A stretch of DNA of 64,000 nucleotides from Chrysopilus asiliformis (GCA_964034945.1 OZ035963.1:33759644-33823643); one strand, 5' to 3'; positions 1 through 10,855 are shown, counted from the stretch's first letter. Program-made: numbers and translations. The notes: a model not told the origin generated them from the sequence alone.

Positions 1-532
1 TATGCTTTGCATAAAAATGAATGAAAGGTTCGAGCGATGGCTGCTTTTGGGTATGATGCACACACACATATAAGTATGCATTTCATTAGTAAGAGAGCGA
101 TATCTCGGTCCCAGCATTAAAGTTGTGTTCTCAAAGCAAATTAAAACCATAATATTTTCTCATTCTTTGGAGCGTTTTACTGAAATTCTGAATTTCGTTT
201 TCTCGAGAGTGATTTTTATTTTCAATTTTTTTCAATTCCTCCAAAGCGAATTGAACCGAAATAATATGAATAGCCAGAATCAGAATTACCCATTTAGAGA
301 AGAGAAACAATCAAGTTCTATGAGATTCAATACACACAAAGAAAGCATAAAAAGAGTATACATGTGAAATCTGTACTGCAAGCAGCATAACAGCGGCAGT
401 GAAAATTTAGATTTTGCTTTTTAAAAACATAATTGAACATAGTTTAACATAACAAAATACCCTATACAATGCTTTAATGTAGCCCTCAGCTTATAACACA
501 GGTTTTGTTCAGATATCACCACAAACTATCGA
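1..532 (+). repeat. Left copy of a ~535-bp duplicated segment
   Basis: This stretch recurs in direct orientation at 35172-35713 with only scattered substitutions and small indels; the match begins at the window edge and stops at about 532, just after 'acaaactatcga'. Both copies hold short open frames, but these are AT-rich, lack introns or domains and are interrupted by indels between copies, so I do not call a gene. The segment could be part of a transposon, since its left limit lies outside the window, or a segmental duplication. Confidence 0.85.
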
Positions 533-689
533 GTTTCATCGATTGCAAATTTGTTATCATGGCAGCAAGCCGACCCCCATTACCAAAATCCAAGACGTAT
601 CCACGTCAAAAAAAATCTCCCAATATTTTTTCTCTCGGAAATTTTTCAATAGCCCCTAAAGTTCAAGAGAGATAGAAACCATTCACGTT

Positions 690-860
690 TAGACTTGCTT
701 CCGGCAACCTCAAGCCGAAATAGAGTATGTTTTTCATATTTAGTGATCATTTTTTCTTGTGTTTGAAAAATAATTACACTAATTTAAAAAATCCGGGACA
801 AAAATTGAGTTTCCGGTACGTCGGGATGCCGGGACAACAAGCCTAAATCCGGGGCTATGA
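690..860 (+). repeat. Dispersed repeat with a counterpart at 57.45-57.6 kb
   Basis: A block with 'ccgaaatagagta', 'atccgggacaaa', 'ccggtacg' and 'ccgggacaa' recurs in inverted orientation at about 57445-57610. No coding potential is seen. The rest of 533-1031 shows no gene. Confidence 0.7.
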
Positions 861-1031
861 TGGGGAAAAATGCAATTGGCTGTTTTTTTTTAATGTTTTT
901 AAACCATTTAGACCCGAAACTATTTAAGTAAGAATTTTGTGAAATTTTCGGTAAAAATATAATTACATAAATTTTTACGTTGCGTTGTTTCTAATTTTCA
1001 AGACGGGGTAAAAATTTCTTTATACAAATAT

Positions 1032-1183
1032 TGTAGTTTTATAATATTTATTTAAGAACAAAAGTAACGATGTTTATAGAATGAAGTAACGAACAACAAA
1101 GATATGATTACAAAGAATTTATAATAAGCAAGTTAAAATATTAGGCACAAGTTGCTTGATTTGATTTAAATTTATTTACAACA
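1032..1183 (-). repeat. 3' LTR of the copia element
   Basis: 152 bp, begins TGTAG and ends ACAACA on the plus strand, preceded by AATAT. Three substitutions separate it from the 6450-6601 LTR, which suggests a fairly recent insertion. Confidence 0.96.
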
Positions 1184-1225
1184 CTTCCCCTCAAACAGCA
1201 TCTTGTGAAGTTGATATCTTGATTA

Positions 1226-4088
1226 TTATTTAATAGTACACAAGCCAAGTGGCTTAATGCACTTGATATGCTTGGGTGCTGATAATCCTTTCGTGAGGAC
1301 ATCAGCTGGCATTTCGTCTGTCGGGATATACTTCACTATAATTTCTTCTTTCTGTATAGCTTCCTTTATGAAGTGATGACGGATGTCTACGTGCTTCGTA
1401 CGGTTATGGAACACAGGATTCTTGCATAGTTGTCCAGCACCTTGGTTATCATTGAAGATTGTCGTTGCTTCCTGCTGACCTAAGATTTCGGACAAGAAAC
1501 GTTTAAGGTGTATCCTTAGATCCTTAGACGTTTCTAAGGTGAAAGAGCCATATATTCGGCCTCTGTGCTTGACATTGCGACTGTTCTTTGCTTTCGAGAC
1601 TCCCAACTTATGGCTGTATTTGCAAAAATAAATACGTACCCCGTATATGATCTTCTGTCATCGATATTTCTGCATCTGCAAATCCTGTAAGCTTCCCTTC
1701 AGACTTTTTAAACACCAAACCTAGATTCTGGCTGCCTTTCAGATACCGAAGTACTCTTTTAGCTACTATCCAGTGTTCCTTACCAAAGTTTGAGTTGAAT
1801 TGACTAAGTACGCTCACTGCATGTGAGATGTCAGGTCGCGTAGATACTGCTAGATACATCAAACATCCGATAAGGTTCTGGTATGGTAGTTTCTCAGCTT
1901 CTTTTCGTTCATCCTCGGTCTTCGGGCACATGTCCTTGGACAATTTCTCATTCGGGTTTATGGGAGTTGTGACTGCCTTACAATCTTCCATGTTGAATCT
2001 GCTCAAAATAGATTTAATATAATTAGATTGTGACATTGTAATATCATGTTTTTCAATATTTTGCTTGAATTCGATTCCGAGGCACAGATTTAGTTTACCC
2101 AAATCTTTCATTTCGAAAAATGTTGACAATTCCGCCTTCAATTGACACAATTTGTTTATATTATTCGAAGCTACCACTGCCTGCCGGACTGCTTCAGTCC
2201 ATATAGCGCCTTTTTTAGTAAACAAACTTTATCTCCTGTAAATTTATTGTATTCGGATCTGTTCGAAATTGCTTTGATTTCTTTGGGAAGTTCCATGTAT
2301 ATTTCTTCTTCGATATCACCGTTCAAGTAAGCACTGATGAAATCTAACTGATGTACTTCAAGTTCTAATTGAACAGCAATTGCCATTAGCATTCGAATAG
2401 ATCCAATTCTAGCCACAGATGAGAAGGTTTCATTGAAATCGATTCCCGGTTTTTGAGTGAAACCTTTCGCCACTAATCTGGCTTTTCGACGATCAATTTC
2501 TCCATTGGCTTTAAATTTCGTGCGCAATACGCATTTAGAACCGATGACTTTCTTCCCTTTAGGGCGCTCAGTAATAACCCAAGTACCATTCCTCTTTAAG
2601 GCTTCGTATTCTTTCTTGATGGCTTCTTTCCACTCATCAGCTTCGGGGTTAGACAGAGCTTCCTCAGTTGTTTGTGGATCACTGCATTCGATTAAGCTGG
2701 CCACATCAAAAAATTCTTCGTCTTCATCAGTTGATGAATTTTCGGAGTTCTCTCCTTCTGGAACTGGTATCATATTAAATAATTTACCTGGTCTACCTGG
2801 CTTTCCAGTCAATATCTTCTTTGGTCGTCCAGGTCCTCGCTTCGAACTGGTCGAGGTCTCATTTCCGGTCTCGTTCACTTCAGATTCATTCGTGGATATA
2901 TTTTCTGTTGGAATTTCTTCATGTTGTGCTTCTTCTTCCTGTTCGGCAGAAACATCCTGTCTATCTTTGATTAAACTATTCGGTTCCTCCTCTGGAACTT
3001 CATTACAGGTGAATTCAACGAATTCTTGCACTGGTTGATAAGACTCAGTGAAGACAACATCTCGACTTCGAAGAATTTTTCTTGATTCGGGGTCCCAAAG
3101 TCTGTACGATTTAGAATGCATTGAATATCCAATAAAAATGCATTTTTTCGATTTGGGTTCAAACTTTCCTTTTCCTGGGGTTTTGTCGAGCATGAATGCC
3201 GTTGTTCCAAACTTTCGAAAATAACTGACAACTGGAGTCCTATTTGTCTACAACTTGAATGGTGTTTCACCACAAATAGTTCTTGAAGGACATTTGTTTC
3301 GGATATGATTCGCTGTGAGTAGAGCTTCGGCCCAAAAACCGGCAGATAATCCAGACTGGATCATCATGCGCCGTGCCATTTCCACTAATGTTCGGTTTTT
3401 CCGTTCGGCTACGCCATTTTGTTGCGGCGTATATTCGACAGTAAATTCGTGCTTGATTACTTCTTGTTTCAGAAAATTTTCGAAATAATGACTTTTATAT
3501 TCTGTTCCGTTGTCTGTTCACAGTGTCTTGATTTTCTTGTCAGTTTTCTGCTCGACAACTGCTTTATACTCCTTGAACTTTTCAGCAACTTCGGACTTCT
3601 TCTTTATAAAATACACCTCGCACCATCTTGACTTATCGCCAAAAAAAAGTAACGAAGTATCGCGAACCTCCAATAGAATTTACGCGCATGGGGCCGCAAA
3701 CATCGCTGGGAACAATCTCTAACACTTCTGTGGATCGAGAACCTGACGGCTTCTGTGACTGCTTCCCTTTGACACATATTTCACACACTGGAAGATTACC
3801 TTCGTCTTTGATATCGATTCTACTCACCTTCTTATGACGGCTGATATTCTTAAGGTCCTGTTCGTTTAGATGACCAAAACGTTCATGCCATTCTTGTAGT
3901 AATGATTTGCCTACTTGCGTTACTCTACTTTCTTCTGAGAATTCGTCAACGCAATAAAGATCCCTTTTTCGATGAGCAACCATTAAAACATCTTCGGATT
4001 CTGGACGTCTGACGATAGCTTCAGTTTTTCGGAAGATTACTTCGAGGTCATGCTCAGCAATTTTTGCTACAGACAGGAGATTGGACCT
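1226..4088 (-). pseudogene. copia pol remnant (integrase, RT, RNase H)
   Basis: Minus-strand pieces in copia order. At 3983-3633 the GAG-pre-integrase zinc-binding region (HERFGHL, then CEIC) leads into the first integrase core Asp in SDVCGPM. At about 3600-3290 other frames show the second Asp (TDNGTEY) and the Glu region (QQNGVAERKNRTL), with a stop just before TDNG. At 3193-2171 come the integrase C-terminal part and the RVT_2 reverse transcriptase, with RKARLVAKGFTQ and the catalytic-Asp segment HQLDFISAYLNG. At 2225-1608 the connection region and at 1606-1226 the RNase H end (DNQGAGQL, KHVDIRHHF). The segment that should hold the YVDD active site is absent: the LYGLKQSG region runs out of frame straight into VVASNN. 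A further frameshift lies near 1607. Confidence 0.95.
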
Positions 4089-4864
4089 TAAATCAGGAAC
4101 GTACCATGTCCCTTCAAGTTTCGCAGTAATACTTTCTTTAGTTTGCCAATGCCACTTCCTTCGATTGTTGTAGATTTTGTGTTCGCCAAATTTAAAATTT
4201 TTGCTTTCGAAGATCCAATTTCTACAAATTTTGCTTTATCTGAACACATATCCGAGGATGCACCGGAATCTAGACACCACTGTTCGCGTTCGGTGTTGAT
4301 TGTCATTGCAACTTCTGACTGTTGGCTGGATTCAACGTTCTTTTGCTCCTGAGATTTTGATTGATTTTTGTTAAAATACTTCGATTTACATTCCTTATGT
4401 CCAAATTTACCACAATTGTGACAAGAAAATTTAAAGTTTTCGCTTCTTGTATGATCGCTTTTCGGTTTTTGATTCCATTTATTAAAATTCTTCTTCACAA
4501 ACATTGCCCCTGGGATACTTTCCTTCACATTTCTTCTACGTGCCTCAAATTCCTCCAAAAGTTTGATTTTCAGAGATTCGGGATCTGGAAGTTTCTCTTG
4601 AGTTTCGATTGCGATTCGAAATGATTCGTATTCCTCTGGAATACTATACAGCAAAAGTACTGTCAGTAAGTCGGCCATGATTTCCAGTCCCATTTCATTA
4701 ATTTTATCTACAACGTCGAAAAATTTTCGAATATGGTCCCTCATGTCATCAGCACCACATTGCATCTTCAAAAGAATCTGCGTCTTCAACAGCATGGCCT
4801 TACGCGCTGGTCCTTTTGATTGATACACACTATGGAGTTTATCCCAAATTTCCATGGACGTCAC
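4088..4864 (-). pseudogene. copia gag-protease fragment
   Basis: This open stretch encodes the C-terminal part of copia Gag and the protease. A CCHC-type zinc knuckle sits around residue 147 (CHNCGKFGH), but the last spacing is H-x2-C instead of the usual H-x4-C, so two residues seem lost. The aspartic protease motif DSGAS follows around residue 198. The N-terminal part of gag lies on the far side of the inserted hAT element, at 6103-6286. The frame ends at 4088, before the integrase part at 3983. Function is lost in this copy through interruption and frameshifts. Confidence 0.93.
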
Positions 4865-4892
4865 ACAATTCTTAATTTGTCTTAACTCAGAC

Positions 4893-6095
4893 CAGTGTTG
4901 TGCCGCGTAGTCTACGTGGTGTAGACTACACCATTGTCTACGCGTAGACTATTACTGTAGACAATGGTCTATTCTCTACGCGTAGACAATGTAGACAATC
5001 AATAAAATAAAGGATAGCTGATTTAGTTTTAAAATCTTATTTTCTTCAATCAATTTTAACATAATAAAGCACAATTTCCAGGAAGCAATCGCCAAATGCT
5101 GTAATGGAGAACTTCAGAGCAAACTTTAGTGGCAATTCTAATTCTTTTCATGCAATCTAAGCGGCTTTTGTTTAATTTTTGCAATTGAAATCACATTGAA
5201 TTCTAAAATCTTTTTGCTTTACACATTTTTCTATATAACGAACCGTTTATTTAAAAAACTGATTCATTTGTATGGGATGGCTTTGCTCATTTAAGAATAT
5301 CTGTTTAATTTTTTCGAAAAACACAAGTCTTTAGCTTAATTCCGTTGAGAGTCATCGTATTTACAGATAGACGGAAATCTATACGGAAGTCATTCAAATC
5401 AAATAAAGTAAATCAAATACCCCTAATATAAAAAATATTAAAAAAAAACCTACCAAAACTAATTCAAGAATTAATTTTTTGCGCTTATATGTATTGTTTC
5501 AAAGGTCAGACCTTTCAAAGGGCAGTCGATTTCGGCTTTGAGAATATATGACTCACTGATGACTTTGTTTTGACAGATATGAGAAAGTCTACATTGTCTA
5601 CGCAAAGTCAACATTGTCTACGCCAAAGTCGACATTGTCTACGCCAAATCTATTGTCTACGCTATTGTCACAAATAATATACAGATGACCGGAGCTCAAA
5701 GAACCTCATGATACAATTTTTAACGATCAGCCGACAGAAGATCAGCCGACAAAAGCTTTTGACTTAAATTTTGAGCGAGAGTGGAGAGATAGTTTCTCGT
5801 CAAATCGTATGCCGAACACACACAAGTGAATGTAATAAATGTGTTGAATTTTTTGTATGATTGGCGCGGCGGTGGGGTTGTATAAAACAAGTTTACAAAA
5901 GCTTGAAGTCATCTCAAACGAACCGAAGACAAAGTTCTCTCCCAGAGGAAAAAGTTTTTCGGCTTTTAAAAGCTCGCTTGATTTGGTTTCATATAACATG
6001 GTTTTCTTTGAGCTCTGGTCATCTGTATATTATTTGTGCTATTGTCTACACTGAAGTGTAGACAATTAAAGTCTACGCGTAGAGGAACAACACTG
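4893..6095. mobile_element. Non-autonomous hAT element inserted in copia gag
   Basis: The ends are CAGTGTTGTGCC and its inverse, agreeing with the hAT terminal consensus CAGNGNTG, and the element is flanked by a perfect 8-bp duplication ACTCAGAC (4885-4892 and 6096-6103), the hAT hallmark. Both subterminal regions are crowded with a direct and inverted motif TTGTCTACGC / GTCTACGCGTAGAC (about 4908-5000, 5585-5665 and 6045-6085), as expected for hAT transposase binding sites. No transposase frame is recognisable in the 1,203 bp. A second TIR element is inserted near the right end (5670-6037). Confidence 0.95.
5670..6037. mobile_element. 368-bp MITE inside the hAT element
   Basis: Terminal inverted repeats of about 36 bp begin ACAAATAATATACAGATGAC and are flanked by a perfect 9-bp duplication GCTATTGTC (5661-5669 and 6038-6046). 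A 9-bp duplication suggests the Mutator-like group, but other superfamilies make 8- to 9-bp duplications, so the assignment is tentative. The short open frames inside are overlapping shadows on both strands with no domain. Confidence 0.92.
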
Positions 6096-6103
6096 ACTCA
6101 GAC

Positions 6104-6286
6104 GGGAAAATTGTTAAGATCAAATCGGATATGGCTTTTGCGTCGTTGGATTCCCATTCTTCGACTTTTGATGCTTCACTTGGTTTAGCGCAGGCTCCAC
6201 TTACTCAGAAGTGCCTCAACTTGGATTTTCCAAGTATCGAAGTTTTCTTTTCCGAGCGGGTCTATTCTAACTGCCGTGTAACTCAT
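6104..6286 (-). pseudogene. copia gag N-terminal fragment
   Basis: A minus-strand ATG at 6286 opens a frame starting MSYTAVRIDPLGKENFDTW, typical of copia Gag N-termini (the F-x-x-W segment). It stops after about 33 residues; similarity resumes in another frame (EEWESNDAKAISDLIL), so there is a frameshift before the reading runs into the hAT insertion. It is the 5' half of the gag seen at 4088-4864. Confidence 0.9.
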
Positions 6287-6435
6287 TTCGATTAATTTTT
6301 ATTACACGTGATTCGTTTTTTTTCTCGATTCTCGAACTTTCGATTTTTCTTTTAAATTTTTTTTAAATTTTTCGTTTTGATTTTAAAACACGATTTTCCG
6401 TACTTTTGTTTATTTTCGCGCAGTCCCAAAACGTT

Positions 6436-6449
6436 CTGGGCCCATAACC
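6436..6449 (-). other. copia primer-binding site
   Basis: On the minus strand the 14 bases next to the 5' LTR read GGTTATGGGCCCAG. This is the sequence used by Drosophila copia, which primes from an internal fragment of initiator tRNA-Met. Confidence 0.85.
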
Positions 6450-6601
6450 TGTAGTTTTATAATATTTATTTAAGAACAAAAGTAACGATGTTTATAGAAT
6501 GAAGTAACGAACAACAAAGATATGATTACAAAAAATTTATAATAAGCAAGTTAAAATATTAGGATCAAGTTGCTTGATTTGATTTAAATTTATTTACAAC
6601 A
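6450..6601 (-). repeat. 5' LTR of the copia element
   Basis: 152 bp, TG..CA ends, followed by the AATAT target duplication at 6602-6606. It should hold promoter and leader start; no unambiguous TATA box can be picked in the AT-rich sequence. Confidence 0.96.
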
Positions 6602-6606
6602 AATAT

Positions 6607-7943
6607 AAACCATTTGTAGAAGGAATAAAGTTTTGATTTGCTTCTCGTTCTTCAAAAATATGGACATGCGACAACACGACTCGTTCGGCATTTCTAATTT
6701 TCAATAACATTTTACTAGTGATTGTAATAGTAACGATATTTTAAACCTTGTATGTAATGTTACTTCTGTCCTCCTCTGTTCCGCCTGAAATCTGGTAACC
6801 CTAATGGCAAAGTATTGCTATTGTTTTGCCCACCTTTCCAATTACAAATTTGCATTTCTAAAGTGATTTAATGGATTTCATATGTTCGATCTATAGAATA
6901 ATTGATGTCTGTATCAAAATCTATGAATGCTTGCATTATCATTTATGTCGATGTAAATCTTTGGGGCGTAAGAAAATATGGAGATTGATGGATAACAGTT
7001 TAATACCGATGACTTTGAAGAGGGTTTCAAAGCGGTAAAAACTCAAAAAAGTGAAACAAAAAGTATATTAGTTGAACCCAATACAATCCTAGTACTACAG
7101 GAAATTGTTTTGGTGGTGACATGACAACGACGATAGTGTCAAGTAAGGCTTTACCCTTGTTGAGTGTGGTTTTTCATTTGGAAACATTTTATCACCATGT
7201 TATATTCTCACATTCAAAACGTTTGTCAGGATTACGCCTCTGAACAGTAATTAGTTTGTTGCTGACAAATTCAAATGACGATAATCTTTTGCAAACAGCA
7301 GCTTTGCAAATTTATTTCTGTAAATTTGTGTTATATTTGATTAATATTGATTTGTGAATTTGAAATCATGTTTTGTAATAAGTCTGTTTATCTAATCATA
7401 CGCTGCTACCTCGGGTAATTTAGTGCTAGTAACTCTAGCAAGTTAAATAATTTTTCACGTCAATATAACTAAAGAAATAAAACAATTCCTGTACTGTTTT
7501 TTTTTTGAATATAAAAATATTATTTGTGAAATATTTAGTTTCGGAAAAAAAGTACCGTTAAAGATAAGTAAGGAAAAAATGCAGGAGATTTTATTTCCTT
7601 TAAATTTGGTTATATGCATTTTTTCATAAAAGCGCATAATTTTCGAGAGATTTTCAAAAACTTGATTTTTTTTCAAATATCTTGAGAACCGTTAACCCAT
7701 TAACGCCCGCTGTACTCAAACGAGTACACCGGATATATCTGTGATAATAAGTTAAATTAGCTTTTGTTGATTCTCATGCGAAACCAAACTGATCGGTATT
7801 TGCATTTCTGAACAAAAAGTTAACTTATGCTACTTTTTTTTATTTTTTAAGTTACCGTATACACAGACGGCAGACAAACAGACCGACATACGAAAATCAT
7901 GTCGATTCAACATTCTAAACGTTTCTTCTATGCGTTACAGATG
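6607..7943. other. Intergenic, no gene seen
   Basis: AT-rich sequence with only short shadow frames. I see no terminal repeats, domains or splice-supported exons here. Confidence 0.5.
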
Positions 7944-7951
7944 TTAGAGAA

Positions 7952-8810
7952 TAGAGATGTTCAAAAAGTAATGAACGATTTAAAAGTAATGATTACTCAC
8001 AAGTAACGATATGAAATCGTTACTAAGAAGAGAAATCATTACTTTTCACTTTCGTTACATCGTTCTTTCTCCCAGCACAAAATTTCTTACACCGCGTCTT
8101 GACGGCGATATCGTCATCAACTCGAGCTCTGATTGGTCAATTATAAAATCTCTGCGATGAAAAATCCCAAGTCAAGACACGGTGTTACACCGTGTTACTC
8201 AAAATGAACATGCGTCGGCCGCTCTGGTCGTGCTTGTTCGTGCCGTGCTTCGGCCCCATTGAATTTTTCTTCTCTGCTTTGTGCGATATTCGTCCCGTCA
8301 GCCCAACAAGTAACGATACTGCTGAAGGAATGATTTCATTTTGTTTCGTTACTTTATGTAACGTTTTCGTTTTCATTACTTTAGCATATCACGAAAAATT
8401 AGAGAGTAAGGAATTTTCGAAGTCTTATTTCGAAAAATTTGTTTAAAAATCATCTTTGTTTCCACTTTTTTTAAAGAATTTTTTCTATTTAAACTATTTT
8501 AAGATTTTGATCCATGAACACTGTTATTGTGGTTTCTGTATCAATGTGAAGATGAACGGAAGTTTATTATCATCTTTTAACCAATTTTTAAGGCTTAATG
8601 AACATAAACGTAGCTATTTTTGCAGAGAAACTGGTTCCCAACTTCGCGACTAATGAATCTCAATGACTTGCGATAGAAAGAATATGGAGTTTACTGAAAT
8701 CACAGGCAAAGTAATGAAGTAACGAGTAACGAAATAAAAGTAATGATTACCGTCATCAAAAGTAATGATTCGTTATCGTTACTTAAAAGTAACGAAACTC
8801 CACATCACTA
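7952..8810. mobile_element. hAT-like non-autonomous element with AGTAACGA motifs
   Basis: A perfect 8-bp duplication TTAGAGAA lies at 7944-7951 and 8811-8818. The imperfect termini are TAGAGATGT on the left and TAGTGATGT (inverse) on the right, close to the hAT consensus. Both subterminal regions are packed with AGTAATGATT and AGTAACGA repeats (7968-8062 and 8708-8793). No transposase frame is recognisable in 859 bp. Confidence 0.9.
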
Positions 8811-8835
8811 TTAGAGAAGAGATTTTTTTCTCAAT

Positions 8836-9326
8836 CAGGGTATTCACAGTCCTCTTTTAAATTGCAAGTAATTTTACCGCTCGGTAATTCTGTCAAATTT
8901 AACAGATTTTTACCGAGACGGTAATTTGGTTCATGTAAAAATTAATTACCGGATTCGGTAATTGTAGACATGCCTTGAGTCGTGTTTTCCGGCCCGGTTA
9001 TTCGGTATCAAGAATCAACCGCGAGTGGCGCTAGTAATGTTTTAGTTGTCAAATTTTCTCGCTGGTTATCTCATCGGACTGCAATTTTTTTCAATTTTGA
9101 TAGCCGTTGCCACAATAGAAATTCAAAAGAATATATCAAACATGGATTTAAAGGTATGTGACATATTTTACAATCAAATTCCCAGTTCATGATTTGGTCA
9201 CGTATCCAATAAAAGCGCTGTTCTCAAATCTGTGCTGTGGGATGTTCATAGCAGAATATTTTCAGTCTTTTAATATTACCGAAAACACCGAATACCGAAA
9301 ATTAAAAGAGGACTGTGAATACCCTG
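8836..9326. mobile_element. TIR element with CGGTAAT subterminal motifs
   Basis: Near-perfect inverted termini begin CAGGGTATTCACAGTCCTCT and extend about 25 bp. Flanks share only AAT, so the duplication length and superfamily are uncertain. TTACCG/CGGTAAT motifs occur at both ends. An ATG at 9141 opens four codons before a GTATGT donor-like sequence, possibly the first exon of a lost gene; nothing more can be supported. Confidence 0.8.
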
Positions 9327-9639
9327 AATATTCTCAGATTTAAAAATAAATCCCCTTTATTACAAAATACAGTGGACGCGCGTTTATATGAACTAATTTA
9401 AATACATTGAGTGCATGTAAGTGGGGTTTTCATATAAACGGGGTTTAACTTTACAGGAGCAGAATCGCCTAAGGTAGCTAATCCTGATTATCAGTTGTCG
9501 ATTTTGCGAGACATCGTCCGTTGGAAAGTTTTTCAAATTGCGACCATAAAGCAATCACAATGTAATGATACTCTGGTAGATCCCACTTTTCATTTGAAAT
9601 ATTGGACTAAAAATTGTATACTTGTCATCTTATCGGAGC

Positions 9640-9764
9640 CCAAAAACTTCACCGATAATTATGTCACCGAATCGATAGTTCAACTTTCGAATATCCTATC
9701 CCGATTTCGACTCCTGAATCTCTAAAAGCTCTAACTCTAACTCCGACTTCGACTCCTGAATGTC
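9640..9764. repeat. Degenerate ACTCCGACTTCG-type simple repeat (left part)
   Basis: Degenerate 6-7 bp repeats such as 'actccgacttcgactcctgaa' variants. The tract continues at 10856-11130 on the other side of the inserted element, which shows that the element landed inside it. Confidence 0.75.
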
Positions 9765-10010
9765 TAAAGGTGCCTGTCCACATGAGAGTAAATGTCGGCG
9801 AGAATCTCTCGATAGCAGCTACTCGCAAATGGACACGTCTCTGAGAGTCGCTCGCAGAAACTCGCAAAAACTCGCGAGCTAGTTTCTGCGAGCAGTCAAA
9901 AGTGATTCTACTCTCTAGTATACACGCCTCCTCTGAACTGCCGAGTAACTCGGCAGATACGAACGGCGTTTGAATTTTGCGAGTCGCTCTCGAGAACTCG
10001 CCAAAGCAAG

Positions 10011-10133
10011 ATGTCAAAAAAATCAAGATATTGGTCACCGGAGGAGATTAAAAAGTTAATCGAACTGTATGAAGTGAACGAAGTTCTGTGGAATGTTAAA
10101 AATGACGAATACCGCGATCGTGTTAAAAAATGA
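10011..10133 (+). pseudogene. MADF-domain protein remnant in the PIF-like element
   Basis: A 40-residue frame starts MSKKSRYWSPEEIKKLIELY and continues EVNEVLWNVKNDEYRDRVKK before a stop. It matches the start of a MADF DNA-binding domain: an acidic-hydrophobic helix 'LIELYE', the 'xLWN' motif and a 'YRD' segment. A full MADF domain is about 85 residues, so only the first helix and part of the second remain. PIF/Harbinger elements usually encode a transposase plus a MADF or Myb/SANT DNA-binding protein needed for transposition, and this fits a relic of that second gene. The stop may be a deletion scar or lie just before a lost splice site. Confidence 0.7.
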
Positions 10134-10209
10134 AAAGCTTCTTTCACTATTCTTCCTATCGTACATACGGGTATCCGAAATAGGTACTGTACTATATGAA
10201 TCTCCTAAT

Positions 10210-10350
10210 GAAATATAATATTGAACTATTGTAACATTTCTGTGTTTATGATTTTTTGTAAATAAGCTTACCAGATACAAAAATCTTAATGTAACCATTA
10301 ATAAAAAATCATAAACACAGAAATGTATCAATTGTTCAATATTATATTTC
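10210..10350. repeat. Hairpin with 48-bp arms
   Basis: Arms at 10210-10257 and 10303-10350 are inverted copies with about three mismatches; they contain 'atttctgtgtttatgatt'. This may be a small MITE inserted in the PIF-like element. Confidence 0.8.
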
Positions 10351-10855
10351 GATCCCGTACAGATATTGTTCTCTCATTTTTGTAGTTTTTTTTTTACGAT
10401 AACCGGTCCGAAAATTTTGATTAAAACCTCTATTTCCGAACTTGTTACCCTACAAAAATTTCTAATTTGTTGCGCGTTTTCAATTTCAATTCTCTTATTA
10501 AACTTTTCCCGGTACCCAAAAGATTTCTCCTTTGAATCCAGGACTTAACCCAGTACTTTGGTTTGGCTGATTTTGTTTGTCTCTTGTTTGTGATGACATT
10601 TCGATTGCTTTCCACTTTCTATCGTCCATCACTCTCAAATGGACAGGGTTTGGAGAGTTCTCGCGAAAGTGCGTTTTGCTAGACACTCGCCGAGAGCTCG
10701 CAATAGAAAAGTCGCGGAAATTTACTCTCAAATGGACAACCTCCAGCGAGTAACTCTCGAGAGTTTTTCAGGATTGGCAGATTTCTCCTTATTCTTGAGT
10801 TTGTATACTTTTCAACTTCGGTATTTAGGTACTCTCATGTGGACAGACACCTTAA

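Larger units (their letters stand above)
1032..6601 (-). mobile_element. Defective Ty1/copia LTR retrotransposon
   Basis: The element is bounded by two 152-bp direct LTRs (TG..CA) at 1032-1183 and 6450-6601 that differ at three positions, and by a 5-bp target duplication AATAT (1027-1031 and 6602-6606). It is transcribed on the minus strand, so the 6450-6601 copy is the 5' LTR. Directly inside it the minus strand reads GGTTATGGGCCCAG, the copia-type primer-binding site for an internal part of initiator tRNA-Met. A purine-rich GAGGGGAAG abuts the other LTR. Gag-protease, integrase, reverse transcriptase and RNase H fragments occur in copia order, with frameshifts, stops and a large insertion in gag, so the copy cannot act autonomously. 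Confidence 0.97.
9768..10852. mobile_element. PIF/Harbinger-like element (TAA duplication)
   Basis: Terminal inverted repeats AGGTGYCTGTCCACATGAGA (22 of 23 bases match) are flanked by TAA at 9765-9767 and 10853-10855, the 3-bp TWA duplication typical of PIF/Harbinger. Subterminal sequence is full of CTCGC/GAGAGT motifs (9800-10000 and 10640-10780). It carries a short MADF-like frame (10011-10133) and a hairpin (10210-10350), and interrupts the simple-repeat tract on both sides. No transposase is present. Confidence 0.88.
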
